A stretch of DNA of 64,000 bases from the NCBI GenBank assembly GCA_902795135.1, contig CADBJW010000009.1:51730-115729 (forward strand), written 5' to 3'. Below the pieces are notes generated by a model. It saw nothing but the letters and a program-made list of their open reading frames with translations. It ran no database searches and was not told where the DNA came from. Made by a program: the position numbers and the translations under genes. This DNA comes from an uncultured Eubacteriales bacterium. Its GTDB lineage: Bacteria; Bacillota; Clostridia; Peptostreptococcales; Anaerovoracaceae. This document shows, in pieces, positions 9,503-19,403 of this stretch. How positions within the stretch are numbered: position 1 is the stretch's first letter; each line of letters opens with the position of its first letter.

Positions 9503-10726
9503 TTATTTCTCCTTTCTCAACATGTACGATTGACAAACCGGTTGATTCATTTTGATATATAGCATTTGCTGCGGATGAGGTGCGGAGAAAATGGACTCCC
9601 CTTCCTCATCGGTCATGGCTTCAATTTTCTGAGTGAAATATTCGCCGGTCGGACCAAAGACTTCTATTTCATCACCCACCGAAAACTTATTGCGCTGTTC
9701 AATGGTTGCAATGCCGGTGTCCGGATCATAGTCCTTTACAAGACCGACGAAACTATACTCTCTCGTATAGGCGCTGGTCAGATAATTCTGATCCTCGGCT
9801 CCCGGTTTATGAAAATAAAAACCGGTGGTGAATTCCCTGTGACTTGCCTTGCACATTTCCGAAAAGATGGCTTCATCAAAGACGTAGCCGTCCGGATCGG
9901 CGTAATAGGCATCCAACGCTCGCCGGTAAGCTTTGATGACGTGCGCAATGTAAAAAATGCTCTTCATTCTGCCTTCAATCTTGATGGAACAGATACCCGA
10001 TTCCACAAGTTCCGGAATGTGCTGAATCATGCACAGGTCTTTGCTGTTGAAAATGTAAGTACCGCGATCATCTTCATCCACAGGCCAATACTCACCGGGA
10101 CGTTTTTCTTCTTCCAACCGGTATTTGTATCGGCACGGATGGGCACAAGCTCCCCGGTTTGCATCCCGCCCGGTCATAAAATTGCTGAGCAGGCATCGTC
10201 CCGAATAAGAAATGCACATAGCGCCATGTCCAAAGGCCTCAAGCTCCAGATCCGATGGCGTATGCTCCCGGATTTCTTTGATTTCTTCCAAAGTCAGCTC
10301 TCTGGCAAGCACGATGCGCTTCACACCGAAATCGTGCCACAGGGAAGCCGTCATGTAATTGGTTGTGTTTGCCTGGGTCGAAAGATGGATCACTGCCTGG
10401 GGCATCTGTCTTTTGATGATACGGATGACCGATGGATCCGAAACGATGAAGGCGTCAATGGGTATGTCACGCAGGCTTTGAACGTATTCCTCCAAAGGTT
10501 TCAAATCCTCATTATGGGCGATGATATTGAGCGTCATGTGACACCGGACACCCCGCGCATGGGCGTATTCTACGCCTTCCTGTATTTCTGGCAAGCTCAG
10601 ATTGCCGGCGCCGGCTCTCAGGGAAAACAATTCCCCGCCGAAGTAAACAGCGTCTGCTCCATAATCAACTGCAATTTTCAGTTTTTCTAAATCACCGGCC
10701 GGAGCCAGCAGTTCAATTTTGTTCAT
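9503..10726 (-). CDS. trhP: Peptidase U32-family tRNA hydroxylation protein TrhP
   Basis: 407 residues of family U32 (LLAPAGDLEKLKIAVDYGADAVYFGG at the start; EAFGHGAMCISYSGRCLLSN and GACAHPCRYKY as the iron-sulfur Cys block; SIKIEGRMKS). U32 proteins of this type (Bacillus YrrN/YrrO, E. coli TrhP) use prephenate-dependent chemistry to make 5-hydroxyuridine at the tRNA wobble position. It overlaps trmR, the methyltransferase acting next in that pathway, by 14 bp; the pairing strongly supports this role over proteolysis. A single gene here does the job of the Bacillus pair. Confidence 0.85.
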   Translation of the reverse strand: MNKIELLAPAGDLEKLKIAVDYGADAVYFGGELFSLRAGAGNLSLPEIQEGVEYAHARGVRCHMTLNIIAHNEDLKPLEEYVQSLRDIPIDAFIVSDPSVIRIIKRQMPQAVIHLSTQANTTNYMTASLWHDFGVKRIVLARELTLEEIKEIREHTPSDLELEAFGHGAMCISYSGRCLLSNFMTGRDANRGACAHPCRYKYRLEEEKRPGEYWPVDEDDRGTYIFNSKDLCMIQHIPELVESGICSIKIEGRMKSIFYIAHVIKAYRRALDAYYADPDGYVFDEAIFSEMCKASHREFTTGFYFHKPGAEDQNYLTSAYTREYSFVGLVKDYDPDTGIATIEQRNKFSVGDEIEVFGPTGEYFTQKIEAMTDEEGESIFSAPHPQQMLYIKMNQPVCQSYMLRKEK

Positions 10727-11387
10727 CTTTATGTATCATGCTCATGGATACACCGTCACCGACAGGCAAAACGATGGTATCCGCGTAATCCAGTCCGTTT
10801 ATATATGCAATAAATTCTCTCATTCTGCGTATGCTCGTCTTATATCTCCCTCTGGTATCAAAGGAATCCGAAGCGGTCATGCCCTTCATCAAAACGTTAT
10901 CGCAAATAATCAGAGCATCTTCCTTGCAAAGGGGCAATGAGAGGTCCCAGAATTCCCTGTAATGGCTTTTTGCTGCGTCAATGAAGACAATGTCAAAACA
11001 GCCCGTTTCCTTTGTCTGTAGCTGTTTCAATACATCGACGGCATCGCCTTCCAGCAGGGTGATTTTATCTGCAAAACCCATGGCCTCAATATTATTGACG
11101 GCCGATTCATAGGCGTCCGGATCAGATTCTATGGTAGTCACACTGCATCCGCAGCAATCCACAAAGAAGCTTGCCGAATAACCTATGGCAGTTCCGATTT
11201 CCAGTACCTGCTCCGGCCGTTTGAGTTTCATAATGGTCGCTAGCAGGCCCTCTGTATCTTTGAGGATAATGGGGACATGGTTGGTTTCCGCAAAGTCACG
11301 GAGTTCCTGCAGCTGTTCGTTTTCGTTATAATACAAATCATCGATAAACGCAGCGATGATTTCATTCGTAATATTCATCGTCGACAT
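10713..11387 (-). CDS. trmR: tRNA 5-hydroxyuridine methyltransferase, O-methyltransferase family
   Basis: 224 residues of the class I cation-dependent O-methyltransferase family (COMT-like). Seen: VLEIGTAIGYSASFFVDCC as the SAM motif, TTIESDPDAYESA, FDIVFIDAAKSHYREFWDLSLPL with the metal-binding Asp, and LIICDNVLMKG. Bacillus YrrM (TrmR), also next to U32 genes, turns ho5U34 into mo5U34 in tRNA. The same gene pair here makes that the best call. It starts 1 bp after the mltG stop and overlaps trhP. Confidence 0.85.
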   Translation of the reverse strand: MSTMNITNEIIAAFIDDLYYNENEQLQELRDFAETNHVPIILKDTEGLLATIMKLKRPEQVLEIGTAIGYSASFFVDCCGCSVTTIESDPDAYESAVNNIEAMGFADKITLLEGDAVDVLKQLQTKETGCFDIVFIDAAKSHYREFWDLSLPLCKEDALIICDNVLMKGMTASDSFDTRGRYKTSIRRMREFIAYINGLDYADTIVLPVGDGVSMSMIHKDEQN

Positions 11388-11388
11388 T

Positions 11389-12471
11389 TTATTGCTGATC
11401 CAGATCCTCCTCGGTCCAAGGATGCGCGTTCACATTCTTCTGATGCTCTTCATCGGTCTTTGCGTAATAAATGGTTCCATCCGGTCCTGCATAGAAGAAC
11501 AAATCATCGGTATCCGATGCGTTCAAAACGCCGTCCATGGCCATGGTCGGAACGGTGCTGATCGGTCCCGGGATCATGCCGGCTGTCTTTCTGGAATTGT
11601 ATGGTGAATCAGAGCTCAACTGGGAAACTTTCAAATCCACCCGGTCTTCATCGAAGATGTAGCAAACGGTAACATCACTTCCCAAAGACATGCCTTCCTT
11701 GAGTCTGTTTTTGAAGATACCAGCAATATGCTCGGCGTCTTCCTCTGTAGCACAGCCCTCTTTACAAACAATGGATCCAAGGGTGAGAAACTCGTGTACG
11801 CTGTGTCCGCTGGCTTCAATGCTTGACTTTCGCTGGGTCAATTCCGTGTCCATTTCATCCAGTGCCATCTCTGTGATACTCTGGATCGTCGGATCACTTT
11901 CTGTAATGAAATAGGTATCCGGGAATAAATACCCTTCCAGAGGATGCATAACCTTATCCCCCAGAACGTCGTCTGTCAGGAACCAGTACTTGCCGATCAG
12001 TTCCTTGACATATTCCGGATCGTCCCAGACATTCATGATTTCTTCTTTGCTAAAATCTGTGACTTCAGCCAGCGATTCGGCGCATTGGGTGAGTCGGTAC
12101 CCTTCTTTTACTTCGAACCGTGTTTTGGACATATATTCGAAATCGCCTTTATTGATGGCACCCATCATTTCCGGCAGGGTCATGGATTTGTTAAATATAT
12201 ATGTGTTGGCCTGCAGGCTGTTGTAGCCGCCGATTCGGGCATTGATCTTAGCGCAGTTCATATTTTTGATCAATCCGTTATCATCCAGGATGTATATGAT
12301 GGATGAAGCACCGCTTCCATTTGGAATCGTAACCGTAACATCACTCTTGTTCGAGGAATCCACCGCGCCGATCCCGTTTAAGTAATAGAGGAATCCACCA
12401 GTGAACACCCCAACGACGATCAAAACCAGAATCACAAGTCCTTTTAATGAAAGTTTGCCTTTTTTGGACAT
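11389..12471 (-). CDS. mltG: Endolytic peptidoglycan transglycosylase MltG (YceG-like)
   Basis: 360 residues. A short basic cytoplasmic tail (KKGKLSLKG), one membrane segment (about 9-32, LVILVLIVVGVFTGGFLYYLNG) and a YceG/LysM-like outer domain. The catalytic Glu sits in LGSIVCKEGCATEEDAEHIAGIFKNRLKEG, and SDVTVCYIF and YNSRKTAGMIPGPISTVP match the C-terminal family block. MltG cleaves nascent glycan strands and sets their length. AGGAGG at 12477-12482 touches the T-run of the efp terminator. It heads the run that continues to mutS. Confidence 0.92.
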   Translation of the reverse strand: MSKKGKLSLKGLVILVLIVVGVFTGGFLYYLNGIGAVDSSNKSDVTVTIPNGSGASSIIYILDDNGLIKNMNCAKINARIGGYNSLQANTYIFNKSMTLPEMMGAINKGDFEYMSKTRFEVKEGYRLTQCAESLAEVTDFSKEEIMNVWDDPEYVKELIGKYWFLTDDVLGDKVMHPLEGYLFPDTYFITESDPTIQSITEMALDEMDTELTQRKSSIEASGHSVHEFLTLGSIVCKEGCATEEDAEHIAGIFKNRLKEGMSLGSDVTVCYIFDEDRVDLKVSQLSSDSPYNSRKTAGMIPGPISTVPTMAMDGVLNASDTDDLFFYAGPDGTIYYAKTDEEHQKNVNAHPWTEEDLDQQ

Positions 12472-12482
12472 ATGAGCCTCCT

Positions 12483-12513
12483 AAAAAAAGGGACACTGAA
12501 AAGCGTCCCTTTG
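12483..12513 (-). terminator. Rho-independent terminator after efp
   Basis: On the minus strand a 10-bp stem (AAAGGGACGC with GTGTCCCTTT, one G-U pair) closes a 6-base loop and runs into seven T at 12489-12483. It lies 12 bp after the efp stop. The T-run is immediately followed by the AGGAGG of mltG, so the structure could act as an attenuator between efp and the mltG run. Confidence 0.85.
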
Positions 12514-12524
12514 CGTAATACATC

Positions 12525-13085
12525 TTATTTGGATCTTCCCAGATATTCTCCTGATCTCGTATCGATCTGAATCTTCTCGCCTTCTTCGATAAAGATAGGT
12601 ACCTGTATTACAGCTCCTGTTTCAACTGTAGCAGCCTTTGTAACATTCGTTGCTGTGTCGCCCTTTACACCCGGTTCTGTGTCGGTAACAACCAGATCAA
12701 CGAAGTTCGGTGCTTCTACGAGGAACGGATTGTCTTTATAGAACTTGATTGTCGCCTCATCATTTTCTCTAAGATATTTCATGGCTTCTTCAACCAAATC
12801 CGCTGTGATCGGAATCTGATCGTAGGTTTCAGGATCCATGAAATAGTAGAGTTCACCGTCATTGTAAAGGTACTGCATCGTCTTTGTCTCTATGTGAGCC
12901 TTCGGATATTTTGCATCCGGATTGAATGACTCTTCTTTGATTGCTCCTGTAAGAATATTTTTATGTTTTGTTCTAACAAAAGCCGCGCCCTTGCCAGGCT
13001 TAACGTGCTGGAAATCAAGAACTACATGTGGCTGTCCATCGATTTCAAATGTAATACCTTTTCTAAAATCGCCTGCGTAAATCAT
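12525..13085 (-). CDS. efp: Translation elongation factor P
   Basis: 186 residues, full three-domain EF-P. The tip loop of domain I reads [10 protein letters not shown], with Lys at the position that is post-translationally modified in Bacillus and E. coli, so this is a Lys-type [22 protein letters not shown] and [11 protein letters not shown] close the later domains. EF-P relieves ribosome stalling at polyproline. It has its own promoter at 13147-13175 and a terminator after the stop, so it is probably monocistronic with some read-through into mltG. Confidence 0.97.
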   Translation of the reverse strand: MIYAGDFRKGITFEIDGQPHVVLDFQHVKPGKGAAFVRTKHKNILTGAIKEESFNPDAKYPKAHIETKTMQYLYNDGELYYFMDPETYDQIPITADLVEEAMKYLRENDEATIKFYKDNPFLVEAPNFVDLVVTDTEPGVKGDTATNVTKAATVETGAVIQVPIFIEEGEKIQIDTRSGEYLGRSK

Positions 13086-13146
13086 AAGTGTCGCCTTTCT
13101 TTGTATTTATGTTGTGAACAACTTATTAACGGATTTTACAGCGTTT

Positions 13147-13175
13147 ATTATACCAAATTCTGTATGGATTAACAA
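13147..13175 (-). promoter_or_regulatory. Sigma-A-type promoter of efp
   Basis: TTGTTA (13175-13170) and TATAAT (13152-13147) are separated by exactly 17 bp. The predicted start is near 13140, leaving a leader of about 55 nt before the efp ATG. The element begins 3 bp beyond the ylbF stop codon. Confidence 0.8.
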
Positions 13176-13178
13176 GTA

Positions 13179-13529
13179 CTACATACCTGTCATTTGATCG
13201 AGTCCAAAGTCTGCGACTTCACCAACAATCTTATAAACATCGCTCATCATCATACTGAATCGCATCTGATTCTGCAGATATTCTGCTGCCGTCGGATCCT
13301 GCATGAGAATCGTTGAAAGCTGCTGGAGCTGACCCATAACTTCCGGACTGATTTCCTCGCCCATCATCTGCTGTGCCTGCATCTCAAACTGCTTTTTCAT
13401 GAAATCTTTCATGGCCTGGTCGAGCTGCGGGTTCGCTTCTAAGGCTTTCCGGCTGCTGTCATAGTGCTTGAATTCTTCGGATTCTTTGATTGCTGTGGCT
13501 AACTGGTGAGCCTGATCGTATACGTTCAT
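13179..13529 (-). CDS. YlbF/YmcA family protein
   Basis: 116 residues, helical, with the Com_YlbF pattern: MNVYDQAHQLATAIKESEEFKHY, then AMKDFMKKQFEMQAQQM and a central glutamine/methionine-rich helix, MRFSMMMSDVYKIVGE at the end. In Bacillus, YlbF with YmcA and YaaT forms the Y-complex that steers RNase Y. Here the gene follows RNase J by 1 bp, which supports a role in RNA turnover, although which paralog this is cannot be told. TGGAGG precedes the ATG. Confidence 0.85.
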   Translation of the reverse strand: MNVYDQAHQLATAIKESEEFKHYDSSRKALEANPQLDQAMKDFMKKQFEMQAQQMMGEEISPEVMGQLQQLSTILMQDPTAAEYLQNQMRFSMMMSDVYKIVGEVADFGLDQMTGM

Positions 13530-13530
13530 C

Positions 13531-15324
13531 TTATACCTCCATAAATACCGGTAGAATAATCGGACTTCTACCTGTCTTACTGTAGATGTATTTTTTCAGA
13601 CCTTCCCGAACTGCAGTTTTGATTCCGTTCCAGTCATTGATTTTCTTTGTAAGACAAAGTTCTATGATTTCTTCAGCCTTCATACAGGCTGCATCGATCA
13701 AATCTTCGTTTTCACGGACGTAGACAAATCCTCGGGATATAATATCCGGTCCGGAAACGATCTGTGCGTTTTGCTTGTCAATGGCTGTAATGACGATGAT
13801 AAGTCCGGATTCTGAGAGGAGCCGTCGGTCTCTCAGTACAATGTTTCCCACATCACCGACACCAAGCCCATCTACGAAAATGCTTTCGGCTTCCGCTACA
13901 TGCTCGGTAACACTGGCGCCTTTGGAGGATAATTCCAGACAATCACCATTGCTCAATATGAAGATGTTTTCCCTTGGCATGCCCAGTTCATTGGCAAGAT
14001 CCGCATGGGTCTGCAAATGCCGGTATTCTCCATGTGCCGGCATGAAATACTTCGGCCGGATCAGAGAATGCATCAGCTTGAGTTCCTCTTTGCACGCGTG
14101 GCCGGATACATGGGTTTCTGCAATGTCTGAATAGATGACTTCCGCACCTTTTTCAATCAGTTGATTGACCACATTGGCCACGGTCAGCTCATTCCCCGGA
14201 ACCGGTGTGGATGACAGTATGACCATGTCATTCTTCTTGATATTGATGGATTTGTGGTCGGATGAAGCCATTCTGGCCAGCGCCGACATAGGTTCTCCCT
14301 GGCTGCCCGTTGTGATAATGACCAGTTCCTTGTCGGGGATGTTGTTTGCCTTGTTCAGGTCCACTAACATTTTATCCGGAATCTTGATGTATCCCAGTTC
14401 TCTGGCCAGATCAAAGACATTCACCATGCTCCGTCCCGAGAAAGCCACCTTACGCTTACATAAAAGCGCGATGTCGATGATTTTCTGGATTCGATGGACA
14501 TTGGACGAGAAGGTGGCGATGATAATTCGCTTGTTGGTTCCCCGGAAAATACCATCCAGTGTCCGTCCAACTACTTTCTCGGACTGTGTATAGCCATTTC
14601 GCATGACATTGGTGCTGTCCGCCAGCATCAGATCGACCCCTTCCATACCGATCTGTGCCAGTCTGGCAAAATCGATCGGATTTCCATCGACCGGTGTGTA
14701 GTCGATCTTGAAATCTCCCGTATGGAAGATCCGTCCGGCTGGTGTTTTAATGTTATAGCAAACCGCATCCGGAACGGAGTGTGTGATGCGCAGCGGTTCG
14801 ATATTAAAATGTCTGCCTACACGGAATGTCTTGCCCGGCTGAATGATCCGCATATCCGCTGTGAGGCCATGCTCTTTTAGTTTGTTTGAAATCAGCCCCA
14901 GAGGGAATCGCAGACCATAAACGGGAACGTTGAATTCTTTTAACAGATATGGAACCGCGCCAATATGATCTTCGTGTCCATGGGTAATGATCAGGCCTTT
15001 GATTTTCTTGCCTTCTGTATGCAGATAATCAAAATCCGGAATGACCTTATCGATGCCAAACATGTCATCGTCAGGGAATGACAGCCCACAATCAACGAGG
15101 AGAATCTCGTTGTTGTATTCGATGGCCGTCATATTCTTTCCGATTTCACCAAGACCGCCGAGAGGAATCACCTTGACGGCGGCCGGTGGCTTTTTCGCCT
15201 GTGCTTTTATCTTTTTTTCAGACTTTTTTGCTGGTTTCTGTTGTTTTGGTTGTTTGGTTTGTTTCTGTTGTTTCCCTTTTTGGGGTTGTGCTTGGTTTCT
15301 GTTGTTTCCTGTTGTTTTACTCAT
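13531..15324 (-). CDS. rnj: Ribonuclease J
   Basis: 597 residues. A Lys/Gln-rich, probably disordered N-terminal tail of about 50 residues precedes the metallo-beta-lactamase/beta-CASP core (VIPLGGLGEIGKNMTAIEY; THGHEDHIGAVPYLL with the HxHxDH zinc motif; HTGDFKIDYTPVDG; ATFSSNVHRIQKI). The tail may bind RNA or tether partners. RNase J is a 5'-3' exo- and endonuclease central to mRNA decay in Firmicutes. AAGGAG is before the ATG. ylbF follows directly. Confidence 0.95.
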   Translation of the reverse strand: MSKTTGNNRNQAQPQKGKQQKQTKQPKQQKPAKKSEKKIKAQAKKPPAAVKVIPLGGLGEIGKNMTAIEYNNEILLVDCGLSFPDDDMFGIDKVIPDFDYLHTEGKKIKGLIITHGHEDHIGAVPYLLKEFNVPVYGLRFPLGLISNKLKEHGLTADMRIIQPGKTFRVGRHFNIEPLRITHSVPDAVCYNIKTPAGRIFHTGDFKIDYTPVDGNPIDFARLAQIGMEGVDLMLADSTNVMRNGYTQSEKVVGRTLDGIFRGTNKRIIIATFSSNVHRIQKIIDIALLCKRKVAFSGRSMVNVFDLARELGYIKIPDKMLVDLNKANNIPDKELVIITTGSQGEPMSALARMASSDHKSINIKKNDMVILSSTPVPGNELTVANVVNQLIEKGAEVIYSDIAETHVSGHACKEELKLMHSLIRPKYFMPAHGEYRHLQTHADLANELGMPRENIFILSNGDCLELSSKGASVTEHVAEAESIFVDGLGVGDVGNIVLRDRRLLSESGLIIVITAIDKQNAQIVSGPDIISRGFVYVRENEDLIDAACMKAEEIIELCLTKKINDWNGIKTAVREGLKKYIYSKTGRSPIILPVFMEV

Positions 15325-15351
15325 TATGCTCCTTCCCAGGGGCCAGGGTGG

Positions 15352-17850
15352 TTACCCTTTTATAACAATGTTGATGAGTCTGCCAGGAACAGCGATCATC
15401 TTTACTACGTTCTTACCCTCAATAAGCCCCTTTATGATGTCATTTTCCTTAGCAATCTCGAGCATTTCATCTCTTGACAGTTCGCCAGGAATGTTGATTT
15501 TTTCTTTGTTTTTTCCATTGATCTGGATGACGATTTCAATCTCATCCTTTACCAGGGCACTTTCATCGTAGGACGGCCATGCCTGTGCATGAACCGATCC
15601 GCCGTAACCCAGGTTCTCCCAGATTTCTTCTGTAATATGTGGAACGAACGGCGCAAGCAGAATGATCATCGTCTTTACAGCAGTACTGTAAAGTGCATGG
15701 TTCACGTCGCCTTCCTTGTATTTGTACATTTCATTGACCAGTTCCATAACCGAACTGATGGCCGTGTTGAAATTGAAACGATCACGGATGTCTTCTGTTA
15801 CTTTCTTAATGGCATAGTTCAGAAGATAAGCCAGCTTTTTATCCGCTTCGTTGCGGATCTCGTATTCACCTGGAACGTTATTGCCTTTTTCAATGAATTC
15901 TGCAACCAGTCTCCAAATTCGGTTCAGGAATCGGTAGCAGCCTTCCACGCCGCGGTCGGACCATTCCAGTTCTCTTTCTGGAGGAGCTGCAAACAGTATG
16001 AACATTCTGGCTGTATCCGCACCGTATTTTTCAATGATTTCTGCAGGTGATACTACATTGCCCAAAGACTTACTCATCTTCGCAATGATGTATTCATCCT
16101 TATCATTGTAATAGCCTTTGGTTACCATTCCCTGGGTCAGCAGGTTCTTGAACGGCTCTTCGTCCTTGACCAGTCCCAGATCGTGCAGCGCCATCTGGAA
16201 GAATCTCGCATACATCAGATGCATGATAGCGTGTTCCACACCGCCGATGTACTGGTCAACGTTCATCCAATAATCTGCCTTTTCCTTACTGAACACTTCC
16301 TCGTCATTTCTGGCATCGCAATATCTCAGAAAATACCAGGATGAATCCAGGAACGTATCCATGGTGTCCACTTCTCTCTTGGCCGGCTTGCCGCAAATCG
16401 GACAAACCGTATCCACGAAGGTTTTGCTTGTTACGATCGGTGATTCGCCTTTGCCTGTAAATTCAACATCCGTTGGAAGCAGAACCGGCAGGTTTTCTTC
16501 TTTTTCCGGAACCCAACCGCAGGTGTCACAGTGAATCATTGGAATCGGCGTTCCCCAGTATCTCTGTCTGGAAATCAGCCAGTCACGGAGTCGGTAGTTG
16601 ATGGTCTTCTTACCAATGCCTCTTTCCTCTGCAACCTCAGCGATTTTCTGAATCGCTTCTTTATTGTCCATTCCACTGAATTCAGCCGAATTGATCAGTG
16701 TACCTTCTGCGGCGCAAGCTTCCTGCAGGTTGTTCAGATCAATGTCCGGATCATGTACGTCAATGACCGGGATGATATCGATGCCGAACTTTTTCGCAAA
16801 GTCAAAGTCACGCTGGTCATGTGCCGGTACACCCATAACGGCTCCGGTACCATAACCCATGAGTACATAGTCCGAGATATAAATCGGCATCTCCGCGCCC
16901 GAAAACGGATTGATGGCATATTTTCCAATGAATACACCGGTCTTTTCGTTCGTGGTGGATGTTCGTTCGATTTCATTCATATGAGCACAGCGGTCAATGT
17001 ATGCTTTCACATCTGCTTCATATTCCGTGCCTTCTACCATCTTCAGTACGGATGGATATTCCGGTGCCAATACCATAAATGTAGTACCATAAATGGTGTC
17101 GACTCGGGTCGTGAATACAGTCAGCGTTTCGTCATAATCCTTGATCTGGAATGTAACTTCTGCACCGTGGGATTTGCCGATCCAGTTCCGCTGCATGGTT
17201 TTAACCTTTGTCGGCCATCCTTCCAGTTTATCCAGATTGTCCAGCAGTCTTTCCGCATAATCCGTGATTTTGAAATACCACTGTGACAGGTTTTTCTTGC
17301 CTACCGGGCTTCCGCATCGTTCACAGCAACCGTCTACGACCTGTTCGTTGGCCAGTACGGTCTGACAGCTTGGGCACCAGTTAACGGAACTTTCCTTCTT
17401 GTAAGCCAGTCCCTTCTTGAAAAACTGAATAAAGATCCACTGCATCCACCGATAGTATTTTGGATGCGCCGTTGCAACTTCACGGTCCCAATCATAGGAC
17501 AGACCTAGTTCTCTGAGCTGCCGGTTCATTTCTGCAATGTTCCCCCAGGTCCATTCAGCCGGTTCAACATTGTGCTTGATGGCGGCGTTTTCTGCCGGAA
17601 GTCCAAAAGCATCGTAACCCATTGGATGGAGAACGTTGTAACCGTTCATCTTCTTGAATCTGGCAATAACATCACCGATGGAATAGTTTCTAACATGGCC
17701 CATGTGAAGTTTGCCGGATGGATACGGGAACATCTCCAACACGTAATACTTTTCCTTTTCAGGGTCTTCCTCGACCTTAAACGCATTGGTATCAGCCCAT
17801 ACGTCCTGCCACTTTTTTTCAATTTCTCTGAAATTATACTTGTCCTGCAT
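15352..17850 (-). CDS. leuS: Leucyl-tRNA synthetase
   Basis: 832 residues, bacterial LeuRS. Class I signatures are [13 protein letters not shown] (HIGH) and [10 protein letters not shown] (KMSKS); the editing domain has [18 protein letters not shown], and zinc-type Cys pairs appear in [22 protein letters not shown] and [10 protein letters not shown] use ATG 17850, which has GGAGG 5 bases upstream; an in-frame TTG at 17862 lies inside that ribosome binding site. Both tRNA genes in this window are leucine tRNAs, but they are 13 and 17 kb away and not linked. Confidence 0.97.
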   Translation of the reverse strand: MQDKYNFREIEKKWQDVWADTNAFKVEEDPEKEKYYVLEMFPYPSGKLHMGHVRNYSIGDVIARFKKMNGYNVLHPMGYDAFGLPAENAAIKHNVEPAEWTWGNIAEMNRQLRELGLSYDWDREVATAHPKYYRWMQWIFIQFFKKGLAYKKESSVNWCPSCQTVLANEQVVDGCCERCGSPVGKKNLSQWYFKITDYAERLLDNLDKLEGWPTKVKTMQRNWIGKSHGAEVTFQIKDYDETLTVFTTRVDTIYGTTFMVLAPEYPSVLKMVEGTEYEADVKAYIDRCAHMNEIERTSTTNEKTGVFIGKYAINPFSGAEMPIYISDYVLMGYGTGAVMGVPAHDQRDFDFAKKFGIDIIPVIDVHDPDIDLNNLQEACAAEGTLINSAEFSGMDNKEAIQKIAEVAEERGIGKKTINYRLRDWLISRQRYWGTPIPMIHCDTCGWVPEKEENLPVLLPTDVEFTGKGESPIVTSKTFVDTVCPICGKPAKREVDTMDTFLDSSWYFLRYCDARNDEEVFSKEKADYWMNVDQYIGGVEHAIMHLMYARFFQMALHDLGLVKDEEPFKNLLTQGMVTKGYYNDKDEYIIAKMSKSLGNVVSPAEIIEKYGADTARMFILFAAPPERELEWSDRGVEGCYRFLNRIWRLVAEFIEKGNNVPGEYEIRNEADKKLAYLLNYAIKKVTEDIRDRFNFNTAISSVMELVNEMYKYKEGDVNHALYSTAVKTMIILLAPFVPHITEEIWENLGYGGSVHAQAWPSYDESALVKDEIEIVIQINGKNKEKINIPGELSRDEMLEIAKENDIIKGLIEGKNVVKMIAVPGRLINIVIKG

Positions 17851-17870
17851 GTTTTCCTCCAAATAAAACG

Positions 17871-18215
17871 TTATTCAATTTCTGTTATTTCACAATCTCC
17901 CCAAACTTTTTCGAGATTGTATCTTTCTCTCATTTCTACGGACATAATATTTACGACCACATCACCATAGTCCATCAGTATCCATCCGGATGACTTGCGT
18001 CCTTCCACGCTTTTCGGGAAAACACCCTGTGGTTCCATCAGATCCTCGACGTTTTCAACGAGAGCTGCAACTTGCCGGTCACTGCCGCCGGAAGCGATGA
18101 CAAAATAATCGGCAAAACTGGCTTTTGGTGAAATATCAATAATTGCGACATCGATGCCCTTCTTGTCGTATAAGGTTTTTGCTATAAGTTCCGCTTTTTC
18201 TCTTTGTTCGTTCAT
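17871..18215 (-). CDS. rsfS: Ribosome silencing factor RsfS
   Basis: 114 residues with the RsfS/Iojap core: [54 protein letters not shown]. RsfS binds L14 on the large subunit and blocks subunit joining under starvation. It overlaps yqeK by 4 bp and lies next to leuS. The order nadD-yqeK-rsfS is a conserved Firmicutes cluster. The C-terminal extension [17 protein letters not shown] is normal. Confidence 0.95.
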   Translation of the reverse strand: MNEQREKAELIAKTLYDKKGIDVAIIDISPKASFADYFVIASGGSDRQVAALVENVEDLMEPQGVFPKSVEGRKSSGWILMDYGDVVVNIMSVEMRERYNLEKVWGDCEITEIE

Positions 18216-18817
18216 GTTTGATGTTCTCCCTTTTTTTCTATCTCTTCTTCACAGAATTCCAATCCTTCTGCCGTGTCAGGATCCAGATATTCGCCCTTTG
18301 ATTCGATAAATTCCTTGGTTCTTCGCAAGGAATAGGCGCAAGCCTGATCCAGATCCTGTTCGGTCAGTTCCCGGAGCTTTTCCACGCCGGGATACTCCCG
18401 TCCCGGTTCAGTCGCATCTGCCAGAAAGATGATTTTATCCAGCAGTGTCATGCCTCTGCGTCCAGTGGTGTGGTAAGCGACCGCATCCAAAAGCTCTCTG
18501 TCCTGGATGCCAAAATCCTGTTCCATAATCTCCACAGCCAGCTTGCTGTGGGAAAGATTTTTGTTGTTGATGTATCGTTCTTCCAATCCCAATCGTCGGA
18601 TACGCCGATTCATTTCTTCCATGGGCAGATTTCTTGCGATGTCGTGCAGCAAAGCAGCGATTTCTGCTTTTTTAGGGTCTGCACCGTATTTATTTGCCAG
18701 CCTTATGGCTTCTTTCGCTACATTTCTGGTGTGTTCTGCCCTGCTTGGTTTCAAATCCGCATCGATGCGTTGCTGGCATTTTTGAACCAGGGCTTCATGT
18801 TCATCGATAGAGTTCAT
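18212..18817 (-). CDS. yqeK: YqeK family HD-domain hydrolase (diadenosine tetraphosphatase)
   Basis: 201 residues. HD metal residues are visible as H in AEHTRNVAKEA, HD in AALLHDIARNLP, H in LSHSKLAVEIM and H/D in AVAYHTTGR and IFLADATEPGR. Bacillus YqeK hydrolyses Ap4A symmetrically. It overlaps the end of nadD by 17 bp and the start of rsfS by 4 bp, the usual NAD/Ap4A/ribosome-silencing cluster. The C-terminal tail after FIESKGEYLDPDT is acidic and variable. Confidence 0.92.
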   Translation of the reverse strand: MNSIDEHEALVQKCQQRIDADLKPSRAEHTRNVAKEAIRLANKYGADPKKAEIAALLHDIARNLPMEEMNRRIRRLGLEERYINNKNLSHSKLAVEIMEQDFGIQDRELLDAVAYHTTGRRGMTLLDKIIFLADATEPGREYPGVEKLRELTEQDLDQACAYSLRRTKEFIESKGEYLDPDTAEGLEFCEEEIEKKGEHQT

Positions 18818-19400
18818 GCTCTTTCATATACCTTTCTACCTGCGGCGGGACCAGATCGCTTACCGGTTCTCCTGCCGCAAGACGTTCCCGTATCACCGTT
18901 GAGGAAATATCGAGCTGTTTGTTGCTGATTCGAATTGCCTTCGTTCCGAAGGTTTCCCGGAGCCTTTGCATACACTCCTTCACTTCCTCCTCCCGATAAC
19001 CCGGCCGGTCACCGATGATGTAGGAATAGCTGCGCAAAAGCTCGTCAGCATTTTTCCAAGTATCGAGTTTCAGAAAACTATCGGCGCCACAGATAAAATA
19101 GAGTTCCGCTTGCGGATTTCTCTGCTGCATAGCCCGCATGGTTAAATAGGTGTAGGATACGCCTTCGTTTTCCAGTTCATAGCGGGAAACGGTGATTTTA
19201 TCATCTTTTTCGGCAACCAACGCAAGCATACGAAACCGGTCTTCCCCGGAAGCCGTCTTTCGGTCCTGCTTAAAAGGCTGTATGCGAGCCGGAATCATGA
19301 TGACTTCATTTAGGCCGGCCTGTCTGCAGGCATCTTCTGCCAAAGCAGCGTGCCCCAAATGTACCGGATCAAAGGATCCTCCAAAAATTCCGATTTTCAT
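18801..19400 (-). CDS. nadD: Nicotinate-nucleotide adenylyltransferase
   Basis: 199 residues of the nucleotidyl transferase superfamily. GIFGGSFDPVHLGH is the GxFxPxHxGH active-site motif; ICGADSFLKLDTWK and ISSTVIRERLA (the ISSTxxR motif) complete it. It makes nicotinate adenine dinucleotide from NaMN and ATP. It begins 3 bp after aspS. Confidence 0.96.
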   Translation of the reverse strand: MKIGIFGGSFDPVHLGHAALAEDACRQAGLNEVIMIPARIQPFKQDRKTASGEDRFRMLALVAEKDDKITVSRYELENEGVSYTYLTMRAMQQRNPQAELYFICGADSFLKLDTWKNADELLRSYSYIIGDRPGYREEEVKECMQRLRETFGTKAIRISNKQLDISSTVIRERLAAGEPVSDLVPPQVERYMKEHELYR

Positions 19401-19403
19401 GGT

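Noticed and set aside
9566-10690. Plus-strand open frame of 374 codons
   Set aside because: It is antisense to trhP and rich in Phe/His/Ile as expected for a mirror of a conserved gene; no start signals.
17850-17862. Longer LeuRS with a TTG start at 17862
   Set aside because: The TTG is part of the GGAGG ribosome binding site of the ATG at 17850.
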